From assembly GCA_032871835.1 (NCBI GenBank), contig CM065302.1, positions 4,773,094 through 4,837,093 of the forward strand: DNA of 64,000 nt, given 5' to 3'. Positions 32,231 to 44,279 of this stretch are shown one piece after another (positions within the stretch are counted from its first letter, which is position 1; each line of letters begins with the position of its first letter). The notes beneath the pieces are model-generated. The model was not told the origin of the DNA, ran no database searches, and saw only the letters and a list, made by a program, of their open reading frames with translations. Both the position numbers and the translations under genes were made by a program. The stretch is from Dipteronia dyeriana (Eukaryota > Streptophyta > Magnoliopsida > Sapindales > Sapindaceae).

Positions 32231-35200
32231 TTTTCACATCTGCCATTATCATTATTTGTTTATAATTAATTAATTGTGTCATTTTTTTTTTTATGTTCGA
32301 GACAACGTTCTGCGTGTCTAACATTAGATGCAGGGCAAAAATGCCTAATATATCGTTAGAGAAACGGTTCTATTAATATATCATTAACGAAGAGGTCGGA
32401 TACTGATTTAAATCGGTGAGAAAGTCTCTAAATAGTCATTAAATTTTTTAAGTGATTTAAATTAGTTATTTTATGAAAAAAAATATATTAATTGTTGTTA
32501 TTTTATTCATTAATTATTTAAAATCAGTTTACTTACATTATAACATGTTAAAATATAGATCAAAAATTATTAAAACATGTTTTATATCGGTTTTTAATTG
32601 ATTTTTAACATGTTTTAAACTGGTTTTTTTTATCCGTATTTTTTAACATATATATATTATAAAATAAGAAATATTACTCATAAAATTCTTATAATGAAAT
32701 CATTACTATATATATAATTAAATAATAAATTAATCATGAAGTAAATTTGATATCACCCTAAATTAATCAAAAATAAATTATGGGATAATAATAAGTTTAA
32801 TGTCACCCCATGAACAATAAATATTACTCATAATAAATTAAATTAATCAAATCATTAATTTTTTATATAATCAAATAATCAAAATATATAAAATATTGTT
32901 AATAATTTTTTTTTACGAGTGTCATGACACAGATAACGGTAACTTTCTATTAGATTTTAACTAAATTTGGCTGTCAATGAATATTTTTTTATCAAAATGA
33001 TGATTTTGGAACAATGTTTTGTCAAAATGATAATTTTAAAACAATTAAAACGGATAATGACCTTTTTGGAACCCCACTCACCGATTAATGGTGTTTAGTG
33101 CTATTTTCTCTTAAAGAAATAATTCTCTTATGTTATAGAATTATCATTCTAGACATAATTAAATATAAGATCGTCTACTTAAAAGCTCTATATGATTCGT
33201 TTTATCAGTATGTTTTATATTAACAATCTTAAGATATCAAGGCCGTGAGTTAGAACTTTTTTTTTAACAACTATGTCAAAAGGAGGAGGTCTCCATATAC
33301 CTGTTTTTTCTATAGGTGAAACTTAACTTTAATCGTAAATACGAAAGGGAGATGTACGGAGATATACAACCGAGTGTATTTGATTATTTAGGTTATAGAT
33401 ATTTATATTAATTTTAAATCAATAGAATATGAACTCATAGTCTCAATGTGTGTGAGAGGCTTGAAGTGAGTAAGCTCAAATATTTGTGAAGTTGAGATTA
33501 GATTTTTAATACTTGAAACTTGAATTTGAATTTGAAGTTTAAAGGATAATGTAAGTAGAAAATAAATTATCCAAAATATCTACAATTACATCATATGGAA
33601 AAGTAGTCAATATAATTGAATAGATATAAAATTCTTTGATTATAGTAAATTAATTTTATAGTAATAAGTTTGTAAAATTATTTCAGGTTTAATTCCACTT
33701 ATCTTCCTTAAAGTTAATTTAATCATGAACAATTTTGTTTGGTTTAAAAAAACAAACAAAAACCATAATATATGAGAGATTTAATACTATGAATGTTTTG
33801 TTTGTAAAATTTTTAATTAATTTCAACTATTCATACTCAGTTTGGAACCAATTTCAAAAGTAGAATCCACCACTTTTAAAGAGATAACATGTTACATGTG
33901 GGATGTGGCCGCACACTTGTCAATTCTCTGCTTTTCAAAATCTCATGAATTGCCTCGTGGAAATACGGGGCTTCTATTGTATGGTTTACATGTTAGTTTC
34001 GATGATCGGACTTGAATGCTCTATAAAAATTAAAGATTTTTTTTTAAAAAAAATGAAAGCTAAACAAAAACAAGTCAATGTCATACCCATCCTTGCAACT
34101 TTAATGATCCCGTACAATAGTTAAATCTATCGAAATTTATAAGAGTTATCGATATCATGTATCTTATAAAAATAAGTAGTGAACGGTGTATTATTGTATT
34201 AATTACAACTATTAGCCCACACCATTTGATTATGATTTTGGAATAATATTTTGATTAATTTAGTATCATTTATAACGAGACGAAGTTGATCCGATAGAAT
34301 GTTTTTTAAATATGCACCATAAGATTAGATTCGAGTTTCTCTTTAAAAAAACTATAAATTTATATAATACTTAAAAAAATTATACATATATATATATATA
34401 TATATATATGTTTAAATCAGTATACACCGATATAACTTTATTAGCATGTTGGATGTACACTATTAGATTTACATCCTTTAACTTAAAGTGTACGTATTTA
34501 TCAAAATTTCTCCATAATCGATCAGTGGTCTATTTATAACATACTGATTTATATTATATCAGTATGCAGTTAGGAGAAAATGACTATATTTATATATAAT
34601 ATTTATTCTATTTTTTTGTAAGTTTTCTATAGTATACAACATTTTATAATTTTCTTCAATGGGGGATGTGAACTGTGTTTATGGGGGGACCCAAACTTGG
34701 GAAATATTCCACATGGATCCCCTTCGTTTCCTTGTATTTGCTGAAACTCCCTTTGTTTCCTTCTCTCTGTTGTGTGTTTTTCGAGGTTTTGTGTACTTCT
34801 GCTAGTTTTACACTCTTTAAATTTTTGTGAGGTTTAAACTTTGAGAACTTTGTACGTGTATAGTCACATATTATTACGTGGCTACTAACTTAGTCGGTCA
34901 GATTTTTTCTAGTTACTCAAGAGGTGTTTCGCTCATATTTGTGTAATTCACATTTATGAATGACTTTATATGTATATACATGAAGTTAGATTATAGTTTA
35001 TAGATAGTAGGTACTAGGTAGTTTAGTTGCTAAGATATTTTGTGATCGTACCAGGGGTGTTAAATCAAAATCTTGCATACACTCGTGCAATTGAATGTAA
35101 AATCTATACAGTAACAGATAGTGGGAATTATGATCAAGACATCAAGGTCGTTACGTGTCTAATGGAGTCTCACATCAACTTAACATGATATTAGTTGATT

Positions 35201-35892
35201 GGGAATTATTTTAAGGATCGGTTACATCTAATGGAATCGTATGATTAATTGATATTGGAGCCTACGTCACGCCGAACAGTGGGTGCAAACATGATTATGG
35301 AGAAATTTTTCTATGAATCCAAAATGCTTTGACAGCCCTATTTTTATAATTAGAGATTTATTATAATAAAACCATCATTTACAAAATGGTTACTGACATT
35401 AAGAATAATAGAAGACTATTTTATTTGGTATTGCAATTGAGTTATTTATATATATTTTGTATGGATTTAAAAGCAATTAAAATAATTTAGAAAATTTTAT
35501 TGAAATAATTATTTTGAACTATATAATTATGTGTTCATAAATCATATTAATATTAACTATTTTTAAGAGGAAAAAAAAAGTTTCTTAACAATTAACATTG
35601 GATGATTAAAAAAATAGTTTTAAATACTTCATTTTTTTAATTAACTTGTCAAAAGATACTTAAGAAATATTTTACTGATAAAGTACATCTAGAAATTAAA
35701 ATACTTTCATTAAAAACAGATTCTGTTAAAAAAAAAAAAACAGATTCCGTAACTATTCGATAATATTTTTTATTAAAGAATTTCAAAACATGTTTTAGAA
35801 TACTTATTTCTTTATTAGGGCTTGTTTATTTTTTTTTTTACAAAATCTATTAATTTGAGATCATGTATTATTTTGAAAGCTTTCGTTATTCG

Positions 35893-35945
35893 TAGGATTT
35901 GAACCACTGACCTAAGGGTTACACCTCGTTAGCTATTGGGATTGT
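35893..35945 (-). mobile_element. tRNA-like SINE head
   Basis: On the minus strand, TAGCTAACGAGG (A-box like) is followed at tRNA spacing by CAGTGGTTCAAATCCTAC (B box GGTTCAAATCC). It is too short and incomplete for a tRNA gene, with no pairing acceptor stem. It is best read as the head of a tRNA-derived SINE. Confidence 0.5.
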
Positions 35946-36021
35946 CTAAATAAGTTTTCTTTGAAACAATTAATGTGGTACAATTCATATTTTTCATAGT
36001 TTTGTTTACATATATACTATC

Positions 36022-36105
36022 TATAGCGCGGTTGGTGCTGTATTAAACCCCTAATATCTATACTATAAGGTTGTGGGTTCGAATCCTAAAAAAAAAAAAA
36101 AACCC
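36022..36105 (+). mobile_element. tRNA-like SINE head with A tail
   Basis: TAGCGCGGTTGG (A-box like, about 36023-36036) and GTGGGTTCGAATCC (B box, about 36074-36087) sit at tRNA spacing, followed at once by about 14 A residues. A-tail plus A and B boxes define a short SINE copy. It is not a functional tRNA since no acceptor stem forms. Confidence 0.6.
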
Positions 36106-36421
36106 TAAATTATATAATATTTCAAAAAAAAAAGTATTAGCCGACAACTCGAACCTGCCAGTTGTCGAGCTACGTTGGACGAGACATTTTATCAAGAGAT
36201 TTTTTTTTAAACCGAATGAAATTCGTCAAACGCAATTATAACCGATATGTGGTAAAACTTCGTTTTTAATCAACATTGTTAGTAAAAGACTATGTTGCCC
36301 TTAATGAACTACATGTCAATATGTCATATATGTTTACATGATGAACTGAAAACATATTATATAGCAAGCTATCATATAGTATTTAATAGAAACCCATAAA
36401 TTAAAAAAAAATATTACATGA

Positions 36422-37307
36422 TGTCATATGTGATTTTTATCGTACGTACACGTCATCAACAAAGAGGATAAATTGTCAGGTGGACATCCGAATAGGCATT
36501 CAGAAAATATCCTACAAGACATCACCGAATAAGAGAAAACCCGAGTAAGCAGATGTTGAACAAAACCTACTTATGGTCAATCGACATCATATACTACTCG
36601 GGATCAGTTAACGACACTCGGGACTGGTTAAATGACGTTTCTACTCGGGATCAAATGATGTTACTCGGGACCAGCAGGTATTGTCCTTACTCGGGACAAA
36701 TATGAAGAAAACTGAATAAAAAGCCCAGCGCTTAGCTCACACAGATTGGTCATTAAATACACGAAGATATCCATATCAAAAAAGAATCCCAATGAGAACA
36801 GAATACTGAGCATGAAGGGTTCTCAATCAGACAACAACTTTATTTCTTTAAAAAGACTACGCTCTTATAAGGAAACAAGTCCTAATTGGACTATATTACT
36901 AGAGTCTCATTCGATTTCAATACAAGACTCTAAAACAGGAAAGAAGATAGTCCGCTTCAAGCAAGTAATCATAATTAAATACAAAGATCTATTACTTGTA
37001 CAAAGCAAATTAGGGTTCTATAAACATATAAATAGACCTATAATCTCGAGAAAAAAGAGATATACATCAATCATAGAAAATATAGAGAGAGAAGAAAAAG
37101 AGATCGAGAATAGTATTTTACTATTTCATAGTGGATTTTGGCTTGGTTGATCATTCAACCACCCGTGGACGTTTCTCCGGTCATCAGAGTTTTACCACGT
37201 AAAAAACTTGTGTCAAATTACTTTCTCCTTCTCTTTCTCTTTGAAATCACAGCTGAAATCCAATCATTGTTGGTTATTTCTCACACATCCAGAAATCGAC
37301 GTCAACA
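36422..37307 (+). repeat. 5' LTR
   Basis: 886 bp, TG...CA. U3 carries five ACTCGGGA motifs between 36596 and 36696. TATAAATA at 37027-37034 is the likely promoter. The end, ATCGACGTCAACA, is followed by the primer-binding site. Confidence 0.9.
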
Positions 37308-37327
37308 ATTGGCGCTAGAAGGAGGGG
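37308..37327 (+). other. Primer-binding site region
   Basis: TGGCGCTAGAAGGAGG begins two bases after the LTR, the normal place for tRNA primer annealing. I cannot assign the tRNA with certainty. Confidence 0.55.
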
Positions 37328-37538
37328 GGTCGAACCTCCGATTTAATTAAGGATAATGACAGGAAGCAGAAGCAGTTATGGGGATGTCCAAAAATCTCCA
37401 GATAATTTCCATGTCGGCAACAGCTCGCGAGATCTAGCTGTAACCACGGAAAACCAACCTACATTCCTGGCAGGGATCCAGCAAGTTCCTCCAACCAGTG
37501 GAGACTTGACATAACATTTTCGAGAAGCGTTGTAACAA

Positions 37539-38950
37539 TTGGTGGCAGACGCAGCAAAGGAAGGAGTTGATCTACTGGCTGCAGAGGCACAAACTCCTAA
37601 CCTCCCGCATGTGAGGCTTCGTTCGGTTGTGGTAGGGCTAGAACTAAATACACCGGAAGCCGGAAGGAACTATGTTCCAATCAATCAGGCTGGACATGAA
37701 ACACTTGAAGAGGAACTACCACTCCAGAAGCAGAACCAGGATCAGACAGCCCGTGCTAGACACTGTAAACATGACCGGTATAGGGATCGGTCATCATCAG
37801 AAGATAGCGATCGGTACCATCGTAAGCGTCATCACGGAATCATGCGTGAAACCCGGCATCAAAGTAAAGAGCCAGAATGAGGAATGACAATTACCCAGCC
37901 GTTCAACCATCGGGGAAGTCCGGTGGGAGAGAGAGACTTCATAATCCAGAGCCTAACTCGAGAAGTCGAGAACAATAGGCGTCAAATAGATGCACTGGTC
38001 AGACTTTATGGATATAACGATTTATCTGATAACGATTCTGACAGTCCATTCACCAGGGAAATCCTACGGACCCCATTCCCAGAAAGGTTCAGGATGCCGC
38101 ATGTGGAGCAGTTCAAAAAAGACACAGACCCTGAGGAGCACACCTGACACTATAAAAGTGTCATGGCTCAGTATGCCCACAATGATCCCTTACTGTGTCT
38201 CAACTTTCCACAAACTCTAGGAGATACGGGTTCAAGATGGTTCGAGAGACTACCCCCAACAAGCATTGGAAGTTTTAGTGAATTGAGCAGGAGTTTCTCA
38301 AGGCAATTTCAGAGTAATGTTCACAGGAAAAAATCGGTGGCTTACCTTTCTCAAATAAAACAAGGGAAAGATGAGTCGCTGAAGAAATATCTGGGAAGAT
38401 TTGGTCAAGCAGTATCGAAATCGACAGTGTAAACGATGAAGCGATAATTGCTGCATTCATCAATAACCTGCAGAATGGACGGTTGTCTTTTGACCTAAGA
38501 AGAGCCCGACTGACCAGATGCAGATATGATGGACATGGCAGGAGGATATGCACTAGCCGAAGAAGAAGAGTTAGCCACTGGAGGATGTTACATGCATGGA
38601 GGAAAACCCGAGAAGGACACTGAGTCCAAGGTGCAGAACCAAAAGGGAAAATAGAAAGAAAACAACAAAGAAAAGAGCAAGGACAAGGGAAACAAGAGTA
38701 ATGCTGAACAGACCACGAAAAAATACCGAGGTAGATATACCAACTACACCGCTCTTAAAAAAAAATAGGAGGAAATCCTGACCATTCTGGAAACAAAGAA
38801 TATGGTACAAGAGCCACGACGACAATCTCAGTTCGCCCGGAGAGATACAACCAAATACTACTGATTCCATAAAGAAACCGGTCATGAGACATCCAAGTGT
38901 TACCAGCTCAGAGATTACATAGAAACCCTCATTCGGGAAGGACATCTACA
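37539..38950 (+). pseudogene. gag remnant
   Basis: The capsid-type gag domain (Retrotrans_gag) is recognisable from about 38040 to 38432, with RMPHVEQFKKDTDPEEH, a TGA at about 38145, then MAQYAHNDPLLCLNFP, SRWFERLPP and IKQGKDESLKKYLGRF. Further on, the zinc-knuckle segment (FHKETGHETSKCYQL at about 38865-38915) has lost its first Cys and has a stop just before it. Several frames must be combined, so it cannot give a functional Gag. Confidence 0.75.
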
Positions 38951-39239
38951 GGATGTAATCTTGAAAAGGGATGAGAAATCAGAAACAAAGAAATAGATCA
39001 AGGCTGATCACAGCTCTGGTCGAAGCCAAATGGCCAGTCCAAAGGCCAATCAAGTAATACATACAATCTTTGGTGGACCATCCACTGGGAGAAGTAACCG
39101 AGAACGAACACAGGAAATTAGAGAAACAGCAGAAGCAAGACAAAACTTTGATGTGAACTCGGTGGAGCCAGACCAGAAAAGGGTAAAAGAAGGATGAGAC
39201 CCAATAACATTCACAGAAGCAGACTCACATGGGGTCGAC

Positions 39240-39914
39240 GTTCGGCCAAATGACGCCTTAGTCATAAGTGCCTGGATTGATCACCGGGAAGTTAGGAGAA
39301 TCCTGATAGACAATGGAAGTTCGGCAGATATTCTCTATGTAGTTGTCTACGATCAACTCAGGTTGGACCGAAATGATCTACAGTATTTCCACACTCCACT
39401 CAGAGGATTTGGAGGAATTGAGGTCATATCACTCGGGACGGTAAAGCTACCTGTGAAGATTGGAGTGGCACCTTGTCAGAGAACTGTATTGCTCGACTTC
39501 GTGGTAGTAGACTTAGACAATTGGCAGTATAATACGTTGTTGGGTCGGCTATTCTTAAATAAAACTAAGGCCGTAACAGCCACTTATGCCTTAATGATCA
39601 AGTTTCCGATCGAACATGGGGTCGGAGTAGTCAAGGGATCCCAAGAGATGGACCGAAGAGCTAACCTGTCAGTATACAAAAACAAGAATGAACAGGTTTG
39701 CATTATAACGTTTCCGAGTCAGAACAAAGAGCCACTGTCATTCGAATTCGATCCAAGGGAAGAGCCGAATGAATCCAAAACTGAACCGGTCGATGAAATT
39801 ATCTTGAAAGAAGATGAACCAGATAAAAAGATCATGATCGGGGCCAACCTGGAAAGAAAAATCAAACAAAGCCTCATTGATCTACTTAAAGAATACATAG
39901 ATGTGTTCGCTTAG
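39240..39914 (+). pseudogene. Retroviral-type aspartic protease region
   Basis: The frame reads RRILIDNGSSADILY, the Tat-type protease active site (D-N-G-S-S), then GFGGIEVISLGTVKLP and YNTLLGRLFLNKTKAV, the second conserved block. It runs open to a TAG at 39912-39914, before the RT. Confidence 0.75.
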
Positions 39915-39926
39915 AGTCATGAAGAC

Positions 39927-40790
39927 ATGGTCGAGATAGATGCCCGAATAATATCTCACAATCTCACAGTAAACCTGAATGTAAAACCGGTGATACAAAA
40001 GAGAAGATCATTCAATATCGAGAGAAGTCAGGCAATCAAACAGGAAGTAGAGAAGCTACTCGTTGTAGAATCGATTAGAGAGGTCAATTACCCTCAATGG
40101 GTAGCTAATGTAGTCATCATCTAAAAGAAGAATGGACAGTGGAGGATGTGCGTAGATTTCACTGATCTGAACAAGGCAAGCCCAAAAGACAGTTTTCCAC
40201 TTCCGAGGATAGATCGGTTGGTAGACGCTACATCAGACCATGAGTTGCTCAGTTTCATGGATGCCTACTCGGGATATAACCAAATCCGGATCAACAAAGT
40301 TGACGAAGAAAAGACAGTGTTCACAACTGATCAGGGTTTGTATTGTTACACAGTGATGCCATTCGGATTAAAAAATGCAGGGGCCAACGTATCAAAGGCT
40401 GGTCAACAGAATCTTTGCATGGCAAATAGGAAGGAACATGGAAGTATACATTGATGACATGCTGACCAAGAGCATCACAACAGACAAGCATACTTCAGAC
40501 CTGCAAGAGACATTTGATGTCTTGAGGAGATACCAAATGAAGCTAAATTTGAACAAGTGTTTATTCGGAGTTCCTTCAGAAAGATTCCTGGGTTTTCAAG
40601 TTCACCAAAGAGGAATCAAAGTCAACCCCGAGAAGATCTAGGCTCTGCAGAAAATGACTTCACTGAGGACCCTCAAAGAAGTACAGCGCCTAACAGGATG
40701 CTTAGCTTCCTTGGGTAGATTCATCTCAAAGGCAACGGACAGATGCGTACCCTTTTTCAAAGTAATTAAAAAAGGGAAATGACTCGAATG
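39927..40790 (+). pseudogene. Reverse transcriptase domain, interrupted
   Basis: RT blocks in order: RRSFNIERSQAIKQEVEKLL; a TAA at about 40122; MCVDFTDLNKASPKDSFPLP; FMDAYSGYNQI; VMPFGLKNAGA; then, after a frame change near 40390, the catalytic VYIDDML (about 40441-40461) and FLGFQVHQRGIKVNPEKI with a following stop at about 40639. Catalytic aspartates are present but the frame is broken at least three times. Confidence 0.85.
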
Positions 40791-40859
40791 GAATGAAGAG
40801 TACGAGCAGACATTCTTAAAAATTAAAGAATACCTAGGGCGGGCTCCTATCCTTTCAAA

Positions 40860-41760
40860 ACCGCAGATGGGAGAAACACTTAATCTGTACTTATCAATTA
40901 CAGAACTAACAGTCAGTTCAGTTCTAGTTGGAACAGAAGATTGAGTACAGAAGCTAGTATACTATACCAGCAATGCACTTCTACCAGCCGAGACCAGGTA
41001 TTCACAGGCAGAGAAAATGGCCTTAGCATTGGTTTTAGCAGCAAGGAAGCTAAGACCATATTTTCAGGCTTATACAATCCAGGTACTCACTGACTGCCCA
41101 TTAAAGCAAATTCTACAGAAACCAGAGATTTTAGGAAGACTGACCAAATGGGCTATCGAGCTAAGTGAATTTGATATCTACTACGTCCCCGGGACATCCC
41201 TCAAAGGGCAAGCAGTGGTAAATTTTAGAGCAAAGTTCACAAAGCCAAACCTGGAAGCAAAAAGGATGTTGGGAAAAAATTTCCCATGGAAATTGTATGT
41301 TGATGGCTCTTCAAACACTCATGGCAGCGGGGCAGGAATCGTAGTATGCACCCCAGAAGGAGATGATGTAGAATGTGCTATGAGGTTTGACTTCAAAGCA
41401 ACCAACAATCAAGCCGAGTATGAGGCGTTACTAGCTGGACTCAGAGTCTGCATAGCTCTCGGGGCAGATGAGATTGAGATATTCAGCGATTCACAGGTAG
41501 TTGTCAACCAAGTCCTGGACGAGTACCAAGCCAAGGATTAAGGCATGATAGCCTACTGCGACATTGTAAAACAGCTCCTCCAGAAATTTAAAGAATATAA
41601 AATTACCCAGATCCCCATGGAGAAGAATGAAAAGGCAGATGGATTGTCCAAACTAGTATCAGCAACAACTATAATCAGGCCAAAGACTATTCCGGTTGCA
41701 CATCTCCTCAAACCGAGTACATCTGAACCGAGAAACTTAGAAATTTTAGAAATCTGAACA
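40860..41760 (+). pseudogene. Two RNase H domains in tandem
   Basis: First, the RT-linked RNase H (YTSNALLPAETRYSQAEKMA, LTDCPLKQILQKPE, up to about 41235), with a TGA near 40942. Second, an archaeal-type RNase H (KLYVDGSSNTHGSGAGIV, NNQAEYEALLAGL, IEIFSDSQVVVNQV; about 41285-41541) whose D, E and D residues are all present. A TAA at 41539-41541 separates it from the remaining tail. Dual RNase H is a known feature of Tat/Ogre/Retand elements. Confidence 0.85.
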
Positions 41761-41776
41761 CCGCCAAACGATTTGG

Positions 41777-43020
41777 ATGACTCAGCTAAAAAGGTTCCTG
41801 GAAGAAGGCGTGCTCCCAGAAGATCCCTTACAAGCAAAACGTATCAGGTATAGATCAGTAAGGTACACATTGGTTGGAGGAGAACTATACAGAAAGGGGT
41901 ATTCCCGAACACTCCAAAGATGTGTGTCAGAGGAGGATGCATATCGGATATTACAGGAAATCCATGGAGGATTTTGCGGAAACCACATTGGGGGTAAAAG
42001 TTTGGCACACAAGGTACTCAGGCAAGGCTATTATTGGCCTACTCTGTTCTCAGATGCACAACAATGTTCGAAGAGTTGCAATACTTGCTAAAGGATTGCT
42101 AATGGCATCCGAAAACCCCCTAAGCAACTTAGAAACCTCACATCCTCATGGCCATTTTCCATGTGGGGTTTGGATTTAATCGACCCAATGTCAGCCGGGA
42201 CAGAGGGTGGAGCAAAGTATGCCATAGTAGCCGTTGACTATTTCACGAAGTGGGCAGAAGCCGAAGCATTGGTGCATATCACAAAAGCAAACACCACAAA
42301 TTTCATGAAAAAGAATATACTTTATATGTTTGGAGTCCCGAACACTATAATCACTGACAACGGCACCCAGTTCGATAACCTGAAATTCAGACAGCTATAC
42401 AAAGAGTACCAGATTGCCAATTATTATGCCACACATGCCCACCGTCAAACAAATGGGCAGGTCGAAGCAGTGAACAAAATCATCAAGCACACAATCAAAG
42501 CAAAGCTAGATGCCAAGAAAGGAAGTTGGGTTGAAAAGCTTCTCGAAGTATTATGGGCATACCGGACAACAGTAAGAACGTCAACCGGAGAGACTCCATT
42601 CACTTTAGCGTTTGGAACAGAAGTTGTTATCCCCATAGAAATGTTATATGTGTCACCCTGGGTCAGGTTATATGATGAAGAACAGAATGTTGATATGCTA
42701 TTGCAAAGTCTAGATGAGCTAGAAGAGAAAAGGGAGAAGTCCCGAATACGAAATATGGCATATCATTAAAGAGTAGCTCGCCACTACAACTCTCATGTTC
42801 GGGTCAGAAAATTCCAGCTAGGAGACATGGTACTCAGAAAGGTGTCATTGAACACAAAAAATAAAGTTGCAGGTTCCCTGACTGACAAATGGGAAGGCCC
42901 GCACAAAGTAGAAGGAATAGCTGGTCATGGAGCATATTGAATTGCACGACTCAATAGAGGGGTTTTACCCCGACCATGCAATGCCCAATATCTGAAGATT
43001 TTCTATCCTTACATTATTTT
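41777..43020 (+). pseudogene. Integrase, zinc-binding, core and GPY/F domains
   Basis: The HHCC zinc-binding part (HGGFCGNHIGG ... CSKSCNTC) ends at a TAA near 42090. After a frame change the DDE core follows: D in MWGLDLIDPM, D in IITDNGTQF, E in HRQTNGQVEAVNKI (42161-42769). After another stop there is the C-terminal GPHKVEGIAGHGAY-type GPY/F module (about 42895-42945) with an in-frame TGA. The triad is intact but the gene is in pieces. Confidence 0.88.
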
Positions 43021-43935
43021 TTGTTCTTTTTTCTAGTCAGGGCAATTTTAGTTAGATTAGATATTAGCTGTGGAATTTAAAACTTTGTTGATTTTACAGT
43101 TATGAATAAAAATCAAACTCGGGATTTCCAAAAGATAAAGCATCAAACTCGGGATTTCCGAAAGAACATATGATAATAAGAACATATGGAAGACAAGCAT
43201 GATAATAAGAACATGCAAATAGAATACTCGGGACCATTGATTTCTGAATGGGCGGAGAAGCTCGAAGGAGCATGCCAGTCGAGCAAGGTCAATTGACCTT
43301 AGCAAAAAGGCAAACCAGATACACCAGCTCGGGACGCTATCGGAAAAAATTCCGGTGAAATGCATAGCTGTGTTAAGCAATTCAAAAACTTAACGATTCG
43401 GTAAACCCTTGGGCATAAAAACTGGGGAGACGTCATCGGTGATACGTAAGGACTCGAACATATGATTATGGTGAGCCTTGATGTAATGTTCGGGTAGCAA
43501 CCGTGTATGAAACACAAGTATAAACCTACCTGTCTGTTTTAAGATGACACGGTTAATAATACTAGTCAGTTTAATAAGATATTTGTCATGAAGATCGCAA
43601 CAACCAGTTTAATAAGATACTTGGCGGTAAAAATTATTCGGGGAACGAAACCAATTTAATAAGATATTTGGCTAAGTTACCCGAACAGATAGCTGGTTTA
43701 ATAAGATACTCGGCAACAATAGAGTCAAGTTGAAAAAATTCCTTGAAGCAATAAATCAGATCAAAACCATTCGATTCAGAAAACTTACTCGGGATTTTAT
43801 TAATCTCCAAAGAATCGTTACAAAAGAATTACAGAATTCTTTACAAAAAAATGTTACAAAGAATTCTTTACAAAAGAATGTTACAAAGAATTACAAAGAA
43901 TTTTCTATAAAAAACTAATGAAAATTCTACAAAAA
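43021..43935. repeat. Spacer with four TTTAATAAGATA repeats
   Basis: Non-coding region between pol and the antisense gene. TTTAATAAGATA occurs at 43570, 43608, 43655 and 43697 in the context (C/G)(A/G)GTTTAATAAGATAYTYGGC. Two copies of CTCGGGATTTCC are at about 43115 and 43147, echoing the LTR motif. A GAATTCTTTACAAAA repeat is at about 43830-43890. Confidence 0.75.
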
Positions 43936-44220
43936 TTAAGGTTTTGAGGATTTCGAACTTTTGTCAATACTCGGGTCGGACACCATCTCGTACTTGCGGA
44001 GCAGACTTTCGTTAGAAGGCCAAACGATTGTGTCGACTGAGTCATCCATCCACTGGCTGTAATCATCTCCTAGGATCGGTCCGACATCGGGGACCACACC
44101 TTCCACGACCAACTCTTGACTACTATAAAAAGTCGAGAGGGAGTGCTCGAATGGAACCTCTAAATGCATAGAATGAGGCTCTTTGCCTCGGCCAAGACAG
44201 TAAGCTCTCCACTTCTTCAT
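43936..44220 (-). CDS. Small antisense ORF at the 3' end of the antisense gene
   Basis: 94 residues from ATG 44220, immediately preceded by a splice-acceptor-like sequence (CGTATTCAG). It reads VVPDVGPILGDDYSQWMDDSVD and is acidic with a Ser/Lys-rich end. I do not recognise it. It is most likely the last exon of the antisense gene above, because it shares its orientation and lies directly downstream. Confidence 0.4.
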   Translation of the reverse strand: MKKWRAYCLGRGKEPHSMHLEVPFEHSLSTFYSSQELVVEGVVPDVGPILGDDYSQWMDDSVDTIVWPSNESLLRKYEMVSDPSIDKSSKSSKP

Positions 44221-44279
44221 CTGAATACGAAAAGATTACAAGGACCGAACCACATGATGTTTGATTGACATCTCCCAGT

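Larger units (their letters stand above)
32231..36416. other. Repeat-rich intergenic DNA
   Basis: Very AT-rich with no credible gene. It holds two tRNA-derived SINE heads (listed separately), a (TA)n run at about 34384-34410, and a possible ancient inverted-repeat element at about 32330-33115 with very weak ends. Open frames here are short and without domains. Confidence 0.6.

Noticed and set aside
32330..33115. Possible Mutator-like MITE
   Set aside because: Ends (GGGCAAAAATGCC and inverse of GTGCTATTTTCTC) match poorly and no 9-bp target duplication is visible.
33903..34124. 73-codon ORF
   Set aside because: Ends in Lys-rich low complexity over an A/T run; no domain or splice support.
36022..36105. 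Candidate functional tRNA gene
   Set aside because: A and B boxes are present but acceptor and anticodon stems do not pair; the A tail indicates a SINE.
36746..37150. 134-codon ORF in the 5' LTR and 123-codon ORF in the 3' LTR (48042-48413)
   Set aside because: Lys/Ile-rich chance frames in LTR sequence; the frame differs between the two LTRs.
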